DNA from: Streptomyces iakyrus
Lineage (GTDB): Bacteria > Actinomycetota > Actinomycetes > Streptomycetales > Streptomycetaceae
Length of the DNA: 64,000 bases
Assembly (NCBI RefSeq): GCF_000717055.1
Contig: NZ_JNXI01000005.1
Span: 62,001-126,000, forward strand
Direction of reading: 5' to 3'
Notes under the pieces: model-generated
What the model was told of the DNA's origin: nothing
Database searches by the model: none
Seen by the model: the letters and a program-made list of their open reading frames with translations, nothing else
Position numbers and translations under genes: made by a program
Shown: piece after piece, positions 17,262 through 26,009 of the stretch
How positions within the stretch are numbered: the first letter of the stretch is position 1
How the letters are laid out: every line of letters starts with the position of its first letter

Positions 17262-18092
17262 GTGCGTGACGAAAAGAACCGGTCGTGCCGGGTCTGCGGC
17301 GCGGGGCTGGCCCGTCCGAGCCGGGGCCGTCCGGCCGTGTACTGCTCCAGGAGCTGTCAGGCCCGGGCGTACCGCAGGCGCAGGCAGCCGCTGCCCGAGC
17401 CGGGCACGCCGCCCGCGTCCCCGCCGACGGACGTCCGGGCGCGGCAGCGGCGCCGGATCGCCGAGGCGGTGTGGCGGATCGCGGCCGGGCAGGGCCTGGA
17501 CGCGGCCAGCATGCGCAGGATCGCGGCGGAGGCGGGGGTGTCACTGCGGGTCGTGCAGTACCACTTCGACTCCAAGCACGCCCTCCTGGTGGACGCGCTG
17601 CGCCTGCTGCACGAGGAGAACGAGCGGCTGGCCCGGGCGCGCATCCCGCACGACATGACGGACCCGTGCGCGCTGCTGCGGGCGGTGCTGGACGAGTTCC
17701 TGCCGCTGGACGAGCAACGTGCTTTCGCGCTGCGCGTGTTCACGGCGTACTACGCGCGCAGCCTGACCGATCCGGAGCTCGCGGCGGTCTTTCTGGCGGC
17801 CGAACAGCCGCTGGAACACCTCGTCGCGGACATCATCGGGGCCGGCCAGGCGGCGGGGAGCACGGCCCCGGGCATCGACCGGGCACACGAGGCCGACCTG
17901 CTGGTGTCGGGAGCCGTCGGGCTGGGCCTGGACGTCGTACACGAACGCCGGTCCCTCGCGGGGGTGCGGAGGGTGCTGGAGTACCACCTGGCGAGGATCT
18001 TCCCCGCCGAAGCCGCCGGGCCCGGGCACGGGCATGTCCCCGGGCATCGACCGTCACCGCCGGCCGGAGAAAGGCCGGGCACCGGGCCCTGA
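17262..18092 (+). CDS. TetR-family regulator with an N-terminal zinc-ribbon-like motif
   Basis: A 276-residue protein. Residues 7-40 carry CRVCG and CSRSCQARAYRRRR, a four-cysteine pattern that suggests a small metal-binding module ahead of the usual TetR helix-turn-helix (RRIAEAVWRIAA, ASMRRIAAEAGVSLRVVQYHFDSK). A helical ligand domain and a Pro/Gly tail follow. The GTG at 17262 is only 6 nt after a TACTGT -10-like box, so the mRNA may be leaderless. The upstream open frame has no start signal. Ligand and targets unknown. The neighbouring genes face away. Confidence 0.8.
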   Translation: MRDEKNRSCRVCGAGLARPSRGRPAVYCSRSCQARAYRRRRQPLPEPGTPPASPPTDVRARQRRRIAEAVWRIAAGQGLDAASMRRIAAEAGVSLRVVQYHFDSKHALLVDALRLLHEENERLARARIPHDMTDPCALLRAVLDEFLPLDEQRAFALRVFTAYYARSLTDPELAAVFLAAEQPLEHLVADIIGAGQAAGSTAPGIDRAHEADLLVSGAVGLGLDVVHERRSLAGVRRVLEYHLARIFPAEAAGPGHGHVPGHRPSPPAGERPGTGP

Positions 18093-18146
18093 GTGCCCGG
18101 GCCTCGATAACGGCCCCGGCACCAGCTCCGCTCCGCTCCCCGTCCT

Positions 18147-19346
18147 TCAGCCGCCCCCGCGTCCGAACACCGGTCCCAGCACCAGCTCGGCCGCGCCCCC
18201 GGCCACGGCCCCGCCGCCACCGGCCGCGACGCGCACCGGTACGGCGTCCTGGCCCGTGCGCCGGGCCCAGGCCTCCAGCACCGCGCCGACCCCGTCCGTG
18301 AAGGTCTCGGGGGCCGCCGCCACCGTCCGGCCGCCGAGCAGGACGACGTCGATGTCGAGCAGCCCGACGAGGTTCGCCGCTCCCGCCCCCAGGACCCGTG
18401 CCGCCTCCCGCAGATCACCGCGCTCCACCGCACCGAGGCACAGGGCTTCGACACAGCCCCGGTTCCCGCAGGTGCAGGGCGGGCCGTCGAGCTGGATCAC
18501 CTGGTGGCCGAACTCCCCGGCTCCGGTCCGCGCGCCCCGGTGCACCCTGCCGCCGATCACCAGCCCTGCCCCCAGTCCCGTGCCGAGGTGCAGGTACGCG
18601 AAGGAGCCGCCCTGGCCCCCGGCGGCCAGGCCCAGTGCCGCCGCGTTGGTGTCCTTGTCGACCACGACCGGCACGCCGAGCCGCTCCGCCAGCGCCTCCC
18701 GCAACGGGAAGCCGTCCCACTCGGGAAACCCGGTCACCCGGTGCAGCACTCCCCGGCCGTGATCAAGCGGGCCGGGCAGTGCGACGCCCACGCCGAGCAG
18801 GGCGGGGCCCGGCCGGGATGCGTTGCCATCCCCACCCGGCCCGGCCGCCGGCACCCCGGCCACCGCCTCCCGCACCGCCCCCAGGACGGCCTCCGCCCCC
18901 GCCCCCAGGTCCAGTGCGGCCCGCCGCTCCCCGACCACCGTGCCCCGCAGGTCCACGAGCACGGCCCGCACCTCGTCCCGGTCCAGGTGGACCCCGACCG
19001 CGTGTCCGGCCTCCGGCACCAGCCGGAGTACCGTGCGCGGCTTGCCTCCGGTCGACGCCCGGCGCCCGGCCTCCGCCGCGAGGCCGTCCTCCCGCAGCCG
19101 GGCCGTGATCTTGCTGACCGCCTGCGGGGTGAGCCCGGTGCGCTCGGCGAGTTCGAGCCGGCTGATGCCCTCGTCCCCGGCCGCCCGCAACAGGTCGAGC
19201 ACCAGCGCGGCGTTGTGGCTGCGCAGGGCGAGCAGGTTCACCCCGCCGCCGCCCGGCCCACCCGGGCCGACCGGGCCGGTCGGCCCCGACCCTCGCGTCC
19301 CGCGCATGCCGCCCACTCCGCCCGTACGGTCGTCCGCCCTGTTCAC
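18147..19346 (-). CDS. ROK-family transcriptional repressor
   Basis: A 399-residue regulator. A Gly/Pro-rich start is followed by a winged helix (LRSHNAALVLDLLRAA, SRLELAERTGLTPQAVSKITARL) and a ROK domain: nucleotide-binding GVHLDRD, the sugar-binding GEFGHQV and the zinc motif CTCGNRGCVE. The DTNAAALG and GTGLGAGLV stretches are also typical. The GTG start at 19346 is chosen as it lies next to the promoter region. It is divergent from a Gfo/Idh/MocA gene with a near-perfect operator between, so it probably represses that gene and itself in response to a sugar. Confidence 0.87.
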   Translation of the reverse strand: MNRADDRTGGVGGMRGTRGSGPTGPVGPGGPGGGGVNLLALRSHNAALVLDLLRAAGDEGISRLELAERTGLTPQAVSKITARLREDGLAAEAGRRASTGGKPRTVLRLVPEAGHAVGVHLDRDEVRAVLVDLRGTVVGERRAALDLGAGAEAVLGAVREAVAGVPAAGPGGDGNASRPGPALLGVGVALPGPLDHGRGVLHRVTGFPEWDGFPLREALAERLGVPVVVDKDTNAAALGLAAGGQGGSFAYLHLGTGLGAGLVIGGRVHRGARTGAGEFGHQVIQLDGPPCTCGNRGCVEALCLGAVERGDLREAARVLGAGAANLVGLLDIDVVLLGGRTVAAAPETFTDGVGAVLEAWARRTGQDAVPVRVAAGGGGAVAGGAAELVLGPVFGRGGG

Positions 19347-19369
19347 ACGCCTATTGTCCCCGGCGCTTG

Positions 19370-19396
19370 CACTTTGGCAACAGCGTTGCGAAAGTG
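19370..19396. promoter_or_regulatory. Operator between the ROK repressor and the oxidoreductase gene
   Basis: CACTTTGGCAAC (19370-19381) and GTTGCGAAAGTG (19385-19396) form an inverted repeat with 11 of 12 positions matching and a 3-nt centre. It lies 7 nt before the ATG at 19403 and 24 nt from the divergent GTG, as expected for an autoregulated repressor site. Confidence 0.75.
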
Positions 19397-19402
19397 GGTG
19401 GC

Positions 19403-20470
19403 ATGACTGGCACACCCCTCCGCGTCGGCCTCGTCGGCTACGGCCTCGCCGGCTCCGTCTTCCACGCCCCGCTGATCGCCGCCACGGAGGGCCTCGCCCT
19501 CGACACGGTGGTCACCTCGAACCCGGAGCGGCAGCAGCAGGCCCGCGCCGGGTTCCCGGACGTACGCCTCGCCGCCACACCCGACGAGCTGTTCGCCCGG
19601 GCCGCCGAGCTGGACCTGATCGTCGTGGCGTCCCCGAACAAGACGCACGTGCCGCTCGCGACGACCGCGCTGAAGGCCGGCCTGCCGGTCGTCGTCGACA
19701 AGCCCGTCGCGGGCACCGCGGCCGAGGCCCGCGAACTGGCCGCCCTGGCCGAGGAGCGCGAGCTGCTCCTCTCCGTCTTCCAGAACCGCCGCTGGGACAA
19801 CGACTTCCTCACCCTGCGCAAGCTGCTGAACGAGGGCGAACTGGGCGACGTGTGGCGGTTCGAATCCCGCTTCGAGCGCTGGCGTCCGAAGCCGAAGGGC
19901 GGCTGGCGGGAGTCCGGCGACCCCACAGAGATCGGAGGTCTGCTCTACGACCTCGGCAGCCATGTCGTCGACCAGGCCCTGGTCCTGTTCGGCCCGGCGG
20001 CCTCCGTCTACGCGGAGACGGACATCCGCCGCCCGGGCGCCGAGACGGACGACGACACCTTCATCGCGATCACCCACGCCAACGGCGTCCGCTCCCACCT
20101 CTACGTCTCCGCGACGACCGCCCAACTCGGCCCCCGCTTCCGCGTCCTGGGCTCCTCCGCCGGTTACGTCAAGTACGGCCTCGACCCCCAGGAGGCGGCG
20201 CTCCGGGACGGCCTGCGCCCCGGCCCCGGCTGGGGTACGGAGGACGAGTCGCTGTGGGGCCGCGTCGGCTCCGGCGAGTCCCCGGTGACCGGCGGCGGCC
20301 GCCCCGAACCCACCCTCCCGGGCGACTACCCGGCTTACTATGCGGCCGTGGCGAAGGCCCTGCTGGAGGGCGCCCCGAACCCGGTGACCGCACGGGAGGC
20401 GGCCGCCGCCCTGGACGTACTGGAGGCCGCCCGTCGTTCGGCCCGCGAGAAGGTGACGGTGACGCTGTGA
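19403..20470 (+). CDS. Gfo/Idh/MocA-family NAD(P)-dependent oxidoreductase
   Basis: A 355-residue dehydrogenase of sugars, inositols or related compounds. The Rossmann fold (GLVGYGLAGSVFHAPLI), VVASPNKTH, VVDKPVAGT (the EKP-type catalytic lysine) and the C-terminal beta sheet (WRFESRFERWRPK) are present. The ATG at 19403 follows the ROK operator. The next gene's GTG lies within its stop, so the two are co-translated. The natural substrate is unknown, but control by a ROK protein suggests a sugar derivative. Confidence 0.87.
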   Translation: MTGTPLRVGLVGYGLAGSVFHAPLIAATEGLALDTVVTSNPERQQQARAGFPDVRLAATPDELFARAAELDLIVVASPNKTHVPLATTALKAGLPVVVDKPVAGTAAEARELAALAEERELLLSVFQNRRWDNDFLTLRKLLNEGELGDVWRFESRFERWRPKPKGGWRESGDPTEIGGLLYDLGSHVVDQALVLFGPAASVYAETDIRRPGAETDDDTFIAITHANGVRSHLYVSATTAQLGPRFRVLGSSAGYVKYGLDPQEAALRDGLRPGPGWGTEDESLWGRVGSGESPVTGGGRPEPTLPGDYPAYYAAVAKALLEGAPNPVTAREAAAALDVLEAARRSAREKVTVTL

Positions 20471-20988
20471 CCCACAAGAGCAACCCCTCCCACAGCCAGG
20501 GGCTCACCCCGAAGTTCCACCCGGAGCTCACCCCGAGCCTGGAGGAGCTGGAGAAGCAGGAACGCCACCTGGTGTTCCGCCAGTTCACGTACGACGACGC
20601 CTGGGCGCTCGGCTCGCTCCTCGTCGAGCTGGCCCGGGAGCGGCAGGCCCCGGTCGCCATCGACATCCACCGCGCCGGCCAGCAGCTGTTCCATGCGGCC
20701 CTGCCGGGCTCCACCCCGGACAACGACGCCTGGATCGCCCGCAAGCGCCGCGTCGTCGAGCGCTACGGCTCCGCCTCCTACCTGGTGGGCGCCCGCTTCC
20801 GCGCCAAGGGCAGCACCTTCGAGGAGTCCTCGCGCCTCGACCCCGACACCTACGCGGCCCACGGCGGCTCGTTCCCGATCACCGTCGAGGGCGTGGGCGT
20901 GATCGGCGCGGTGACGGTGTCCGGGCTGCCGCAACTCCAGGACCACCGGCTGGTGGTGGAGGCGCTGGAGCGGTTCCTGGACCGCTGA
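20467..20988 (+). CDS. UPF0303 / heme-degrading-domain protein
   Basis: A 173-residue cytosolic protein with the family's central signature: QFTYDDAWALGSLLVELARE, VAIDIHRAGQQLFHAALPG, then DNDAWIARKRRVVERYGSAS and GGSFPITVEGVGVIGAVTVSGLPQ. This family is named for DUF336/GlcG-like folds; biochemical role uncertain. The GTG overlaps the stop of the oxidoreductase gene, so it belongs to the same ROK-controlled operon and may act on the same metabolite. Confidence 0.82.
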   Translation: MTHKSNPSHSQGLTPKFHPELTPSLEELEKQERHLVFRQFTYDDAWALGSLLVELARERQAPVAIDIHRAGQQLFHAALPGSTPDNDAWIARKRRVVERYGSASYLVGARFRAKGSTFEESSRLDPDTYAAHGGSFPITVEGVGVIGAVTVSGLPQLQDHRLVVEALERFLDR

Positions 20989-21088
20989 CCTTCGCTCCCG
21001 GGATGAGCCTGGAATGAGCGGGGACCCCCTCCGGTTGGCACCTGCGTACGCGTGATCCACAACGGCGCCCACCGGAGGACCCAACCCC

Positions 21089-21955
21089 ATGACCACCCCC
21101 CTGAAGGACACCGTCGGCCGGTACGGCATCTGGAGCGTGGGCCTGCGCTCGGAGGACCCGGACCGGCGCGGCGAACTCGCCGAGGCCGCCGCCGAACTGG
21201 AGGAACTCGGCTACGGCGCCGTCTGGCTCGGCGGCAACAGCTCCGCCGCCAACGCCGCCCCGCTGATCGAGGCGACCTCGACGCTCACGGTCGGCACCAG
21301 CATCCAGAGCATCTGGCAGCACGAACCGGACGCCGCCGCCACAGCCTTCGCGGACCTGGAGTCGGCCCACCCCGGGCGATTCCTGCTGGGCCTCGGGGTC
21401 AGCCACGCCAAGCGCGTGGAGCAGTACGCCCGCCCCTACTCGGCGCTGGTCGGCCACCTCGACGGCCTGGACGCCGCGGGAGTTCCGGCGGAGCGCCGGC
21501 TCCTGGCCGCCCTGGGCCCGAAGTCGCTGCGGCTGGCCCGCGACCGGGCGGCGGGCTCGATCCCGTACCTGGTCACCCCGGAGCACACGGCGCACGCCCG
21601 CGAGATCCTGGGCGAAGCCCCGCTGCTGGCGCCGGAGCTGGGCGTCGTCCCGGAGACGGACCCGGTCCGCGCCCGCGCCCTGGCCCGCGAGTTCCTGGAG
21701 ATCTACCTCCCCCTGCCGAACTACACCAACAACTTCCTCCGGCACGGCTTCACCGAGGACGACCTGGTGGACGGCGGCAGCGACCGCCTGGTCGACGCCC
21801 TGTTCGCCTGGGGCGACGACCAGGCGATCCGCACGAAGATCGACGCCTTCTTCGAGGCGGGCGCGGACCACGTCGCCCTCCAGATCCTGACCGGCGAGCC
21901 CCGCGACGCCCTCCCGAGGAAGGCGTGGCGCGACCTGGCTTCCGTACTGGCGTGA
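21089..21955 (+). CDS. LLM-class F420-dependent oxidoreductase
   Basis: A 288-residue luciferase-like TIM-barrel enzyme. It starts with YGIWSVGLRS and shows GYGAVWLGG, LTVGTSIQSIW, HPGRFLLGLGVSH and PYLVTPEHT, typical of F420-using oxidoreductases of the TIGR03620 type in actinobacteria. CGGAGGA lies 12 nt before the ATG. Substrate unknown. It is a separate unit from the ROK operon, about 100 nt downstream. Confidence 0.83.
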   Translation: MTTPLKDTVGRYGIWSVGLRSEDPDRRGELAEAAAELEELGYGAVWLGGNSSAANAAPLIEATSTLTVGTSIQSIWQHEPDAAATAFADLESAHPGRFLLGLGVSHAKRVEQYARPYSALVGHLDGLDAAGVPAERRLLAALGPKSLRLARDRAAGSIPYLVTPEHTAHAREILGEAPLLAPELGVVPETDPVRARALAREFLEIYLPLPNYTNNFLRHGFTEDDLVDGGSDRLVDALFAWGDDQAIRTKIDAFFEAGADHVALQILTGEPRDALPRKAWRDLASVLA

Positions 21956-22053
21956 GGGGAGCGCCCCGAGGGGCGCGGGGAACTGCGCGACCGGCCACGG
22001 ACGGCCCGCAGCCGGCAACGGACCGCAGTCCCCCGCCCCTCCCAGCGGAGCGC

Positions 22054-22911
22054 CTACGCGTCCTTGAACTCCTGCCGCTGCCGCCCGAGCCCCTCGATCT
22101 CCAGCTCCACGACATCCCCGGCCCGCAGGAACGGCTTCGGCTCGGGCGCGCCCAGGGCCACCCCCGCCGGTGTCCCGGTGTTGATGACATCGCCCGGGTA
22201 GAGCGTCATGAACTGGCTGAGGTACCGCACGACCTCCCCGACCGGGAAGATCTGCTCGGCCGTCGTCCCGTCCTGCTTGAGCTCCCCGTTGACCCAGAGC
22301 TTCAGGGACAGGTCCTGCGGGTCGCGTACCTCGTCCGCCGTGACGAGCCAGGGACCCAGCGGATTGAACGTCTCGCAGTTCTTCCCCTTGTCCCAGGTCC
22401 CGCCGCGCTCGATCTGGAACTCCCGCTCGGACACGTCGTGCGCCACGGCGTATCCGGCGACGTGCGCCAGCGCCTCCTCCGTGGACCCGAGGTACCTGGC
22501 CGTACGCCCGATGACGACGGCCAGTTCGACCTCCCAGTCGGTCTTGAGGGACCGGCGCGGCACGAGGACCGTGTCGTTCGGCCCGACGACGGTGTCCGGC
22601 GCCTTCATGAAGAGGACCGGCTCGGCGGGCGGCTCGGCGCCGGTCTCGCGCGCGTGGTCGTGGTAGTTCAGCCCGATGCAGACGATCTTGCCGATCCGCG
22701 CCAGCGGCGGCCCGATCCGCAGCCCGGTGGCGTCCAGGACGGGCAGGTCACCGGCGTCGGCGGCGGCCCGGACCCGGCCGAGTGCCTCCTCGTCGGCGAG
22801 CAGCGCGCCGTCGATGTCCGCGACGACGCCCGACAGGTCCCGCAGGGCCCCCTCGGCGTCGAGCAGCGCGGGCCGCTCCGCCCCCGCCGTACCGACTCGC
22901 AGCAGCTTCAT
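22054..22911 (-). CDS. Fumarylacetoacetate hydrolase-family protein
   Basis: A 285-residue enzyme of the FAH family, which cleaves or decarboxylates 2-oxo/acyl-pyruvate compounds. IVCIGLNYHDHARETG, PVLFMKAPDTVVG, the metal-binding DWEVELAVVIG, GYAVAHDVSEREFQ and INTGTPAGVALG are all seen. GGGAGA precedes the ATG at 22911. The exact substrate is unknown. It converges on the F420 oxidoreductase and is single-gene. Confidence 0.87.
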   Translation of the reverse strand: MKLLRVGTAGAERPALLDAEGALRDLSGVVADIDGALLADEEALGRVRAAADAGDLPVLDATGLRIGPPLARIGKIVCIGLNYHDHARETGAEPPAEPVLFMKAPDTVVGPNDTVLVPRRSLKTDWEVELAVVIGRTARYLGSTEEALAHVAGYAVAHDVSEREFQIERGGTWDKGKNCETFNPLGPWLVTADEVRDPQDLSLKLWVNGELKQDGTTAEQIFPVGEVVRYLSQFMTLYPGDVINTGTPAGVALGAPEPKPFLRAGDVVELEIEGLGRQRQEFKDA

Positions 22912-23054
22912 GATCAGTCTCCCTCGATCGCGGGCGCCCGGCCGATGCGCGCGACCCGGATGCGGCGGGACAGCCATCGGAGGACTGGTCGATCCTCCAA
23001 GCTGGGCGGGCACTGCGCAATACCCCGTTCACGTACTGGACCCCGACCGCCCGG

Positions 23055-23765
23055 TCACCTGTACAGCACGGCCCGCTCGACGGCACTCCACGTCGTACTG
23101 GTCACGACGTACAGCGCGGCGGCCAGTGGCACGACGGCCACGGTGACCAGCGTGAAGAACGACATGAACGGCATCACCTTCGTCACCGCCCCCAGCCCGG
23201 GCAGCTGCTCCCCGCCGGCGGCCTGGGCGGCCGGGTTCGCGGCCATCATGCGCTTGCCGGTCCGGTAGCTGAACGCGGCGACGCAGGCCACGACCACGAA
23301 CAGCCCGGCGTAGACGAGCCCCGCCCCGCTGAGGACACCGCCCTGAAGGGCGTCCGCCCAACGCTCCCCCAGCGGCGCCGCCAGCAGCTGGTGGCCGAGC
23401 AGGCCGTTGGGCTCACCGCCGATCGTGTCGCTGGAGAACAGGTGGTAGAGCAGGAAGAACGCGGGGATCTGGAGCATCCCGGGCAGGCAGCCGGCCAGGG
23501 GCGAGACCTTCTCCTCGGCGTGCAGCTCCAGCACGGCCTTCTGGAGCTTCTCGGGGTTCTTGCCATGCTTCTTCCGCAGCTCGGCGATCTTCGGCTGGAG
23601 CGCGGTGCGGGCCTTCTGACCGCGCGCGGCGGCCCGGGACAGGGGGTGGACGAGGAGGCGTACGAGCGCGGTGAACAGGACGATCGCGGCGGCCGCGGCC
23701 GAGGCGCCGAACAGCGGCTGGAGCAGGTCGGCGAGGTGCTCGACCAGGTTGGCGAAGACGGACAT
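23055..23765 (-). CDS. YidC/Oxa1-family membrane protein insertase (paralogue)
   Basis: A 236-residue membrane protein. Helices lie near residues 24-45, 103-123, 160-180 and 204-224. The conserved charged loop after helix 1 (HPLSRAAARGQKARTALQPKIAELRKKHGKNPEKLQ) and the family's GCLPGMLQIPAFFLLYHLF segment are present. It is a short Oxa1-type paralogue beside DUF6412, away from the rnpA-yidC locus. GGAGGG precedes ATG 23765. Probable role: insertion of a subset of membrane proteins. Confidence 0.88.
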   Translation of the reverse strand: MSVFANLVEHLADLLQPLFGASAAAAAIVLFTALVRLLVHPLSRAAARGQKARTALQPKIAELRKKHGKNPEKLQKAVLELHAEEKVSPLAGCLPGMLQIPAFFLLYHLFSSDTIGGEPNGLLGHQLLAAPLGERWADALQGGVLSGAGLVYAGLFVVVACVAAFSYRTGKRMMAANPAAQAAGGEQLPGLGAVTKVMPFMSFFTLVTVAVVPLAAALYVVTSTTWSAVERAVLYR

Positions 23766-23876
23766 GGGTGAGCCCTCCGGGGGTCTCGTCGTGCCGGAAC
23801 AGGTCATGGCGGCATGACGACCCGCGCGGGGTCACGTCAGGTGTGGTGAGGCCCGCACCCTGCTGTGGTTACGCCC

Positions 23877-24188
23877 CTACGCGACGGTCGCCCGGAGGGC
23901 GTGACCGGGTGCCCGGGGCCGGGTGCGCCCCCGGGCATCGGGATCGCGCTGGGGCAGGAAGGCCGTACGCCGGTCCCGGTCGCGGATGGCCGTACGCACC
24001 CGCGTGCGCGGCACGGTGGGCGCGCAGCGGGAGGCGACGACGGCGCAGAGCGCGAGGGCGGCGGAGGCCGCGGTGGTCGCGGCGAGGGCGACGGTGGCGG
24101 AGAGGCTGCCGGTGTCGAGCAGCGCCACCTCGACGAGCAGGAAGAGCAGCGCGAGGGCGGGACGCAGCGTCGCCCAGCTCCGGTTCAT
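23877..24188 (-). CDS. DUF6412-type small membrane protein
   Basis: A 103-residue protein with two adjacent hydrophobic helices (about residues 9-55) and a basic, Pro-rich C terminus (TRVRTAIRDRDRRTAFLPQRDPDARG). GGGGAGGC is 5 nt before ATG 24188. It precedes the YidC paralogue by 111 nt on the same strand, a pairing common in Streptomyces, so a joint role is likely. Function unknown. Confidence 0.72.
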   Translation of the reverse strand: MNRSWATLRPALALLFLLVEVALLDTGSLSATVALAATTAASAALALCAVVASRCAPTVPRTRVRTAIRDRDRRTAFLPQRDPDARGRTRPRAPGHALRATVA

Positions 24189-24409
24189 CGGCTGCCTCCC
24201 CTCGTACATGTGTATGCCCTGTTGTTCGTTATACAGGATGGCTCTCCCGCCCGGGCCCCCGACTTCGTACACGGGTTTGAGAAAGGTTCGTCAGAACTCT
24301 CGACAACCCACCCGCCACACCCGATGCTTCTCGTCACCAACCACGGGGACACCCCTGTGACGCCGGGCCGGGGACCGGCGTCTGCCCCCATCTCCCTTAC
24401 GGAGGAGCC

Positions 24410-25885
24410 GTGATCCGACGCAGGAGTCTGCTGGCAGCAGCAGGCGGTACGTTCCTCGGCAGCGCCCTGGCGACGGGCACCGCGCACGCGGACGCCACGA
24501 TCGCCGTCAACCCGTCGACGACGTACGGCACCTGGGAGGGCTGGGGCACCTCCCTCGCCTGGTGGGCCAACGTCTTCGGCGCCCGGGACGACTTCGCCGA
24601 CCTGTTCTTCACCACCAAGTCCGTCACGTACAACGGCCGTTCCCTCCCCGGCCTGGGGCTCAACATCGCCCGCTACAACCTCGGCGCGTGCAGCTGGAAC
24701 AGCGTCGGCGGCGAGACGATGGTGAAGTCGCCCAACATCCCCGCCTTCAAGCAGATCGAGGGCTTCTGGCAGGACTGGAGCAACGAGGACCCCACCTCCT
24801 CGGCGTGGAAGTGGACGGCGGACGCCAACCAGCGCGCGATGCTGGTGAAGGCCACCCAGCGCGGTGCGATCAGTGAGCTCTTCGCCAACTCCCCGATGTG
24901 GTGGATGTGCAGCAACCACAACCCCTCGGGCGCGGCGGGCGGCGGCAACAACCTCCAGACCTGGAACTACCGCCAGCACGCGAGCCACTTGGCGGCGACG
25001 GCCCTCTACGCGAAGAACAACTGGGGCGTGAACTTCGCGACGGTAGACCCCTTCAACGAGCCGGCCTCCACCTGGTGGACCGCGACCGGCACCCAGGAGG
25101 GCTGCCACATGGACCCCGCGGTCCAGGCCGCCGTCCTCCCGTACATGCGCAGCGAGTTGGACAAGCGTGGCCTGACGAACCTCCGCATCGCGGCCTCGGA
25201 CGAGACGAACTACGACACGGCCCGCTCCACCTGGTCGTCCTTCAACGCGACGACCAAGGGCCTGGTCTCCCAGGTCAACGTGCACGGCTACCAGGGCTCG
25301 GGCGGCCGCCGCGACCTCCTCTACACGGACGTGGTGACCACCTCCCGCAAGAAGCTGTGGAACTCCGAGACGGGCGACAGCGACGGCACCGGCCTGACCA
25401 TGGCCTCGAACCTCTGCCTCGACTTCCGCTGGCTGCACCCCACGGCCTGGTGCTACTGGCAGGTGATGGACCCGTCGTCGGGCTGGGCGATGATCGCCTA
25501 CGACGCCGGCACCCTCCAGCCGACCACCGTCCAGACCAAGCACTACGTGATGGCCCAGTTCAGCCGCCACATCCGCCCCGGCATGACGATCGTGAGCACG
25601 GGCGTGGACTACGCGGTGGCCGCGTACGACGCGACGGCCCGCCGCCTGGTGATCGTCGCGGTGAACACCTCCACCTCAGCCCAGACCCTCACCTTCGACC
25701 TCTCCCGCTTCTCGACGGTCACGGGCGGCTCCGGAGGCCTGGTCCCCCGCTGGAACACGGTCACGACGGGCGGCGGCGACCTCTACACGGCCCGCTCGGA
25801 CATCCGCCTGTCAGGCAAATCGGTAAGCGTCCCCTTCACTGCCAAATCAGTCCAAACCCTGCAGATAGACGGCGTGACGCTGTAA
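24410..25885 (+). CDS. Secreted GH30-type endo-beta-1,6-galactanase-like glycosidase
   Basis: A 491-residue extracellular glycosidase. A Tat-like signal (MIRRRSLLAAAG, cleaved near AHA) is followed by a (beta/alpha)8 barrel. WEGWGTSLAWWA and GLNIARYNLGAC open the barrel. The acid/base is Glu in DPFNEPAS (about residue 216) and the nucleophile Glu in WNSETGD (about 320). A C-terminal beta domain (RLVIVAVNTS, FTAKSVQTLQIDGV) closes it. The start is GTG with GGAGGA 5 nt upstream. Best match by memory is GH30 endo-beta-1,6-galactanase, acting on plant arabinogalactan side chains. Confidence 0.82.
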   Translation: MIRRRSLLAAAGGTFLGSALATGTAHADATIAVNPSTTYGTWEGWGTSLAWWANVFGARDDFADLFFTTKSVTYNGRSLPGLGLNIARYNLGACSWNSVGGETMVKSPNIPAFKQIEGFWQDWSNEDPTSSAWKWTADANQRAMLVKATQRGAISELFANSPMWWMCSNHNPSGAAGGGNNLQTWNYRQHASHLAATALYAKNNWGVNFATVDPFNEPASTWWTATGTQEGCHMDPAVQAAVLPYMRSELDKRGLTNLRIAASDETNYDTARSTWSSFNATTKGLVSQVNVHGYQGSGGRRDLLYTDVVTTSRKKLWNSETGDSDGTGLTMASNLCLDFRWLHPTAWCYWQVMDPSSGWAMIAYDAGTLQPTTVQTKHYVMAQFSRHIRPGMTIVSTGVDYAVAAYDATARRLVIVAVNTSTSAQTLTFDLSRFSTVTGGSGGLVPRWNTVTTGGGDLYTARSDIRLSGKSVSVPFTAKSVQTLQIDGVTL

Positions 25886-26009
25886 GTCCGCGGCGGCGGT
25901 TCGGGGCGAATCGTGAAGCCTGGGGGGCGAGCATGGGGAGTCCGGAGGCCGGGTGGTCTGGCCTGCGCATCTCTCACGCTCGTCACCTCCCGGCAGTACG
26001 GTGTCCCCC

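Noticed and set aside
13768..17658. Open frame of 1296 codons on the + strand across 13.8-17.7 kb
   Set aside because: It runs antisense to five genes with clear motifs and good starts. Its product is low-complexity, as expected for a shadow frame in high-GC DNA.
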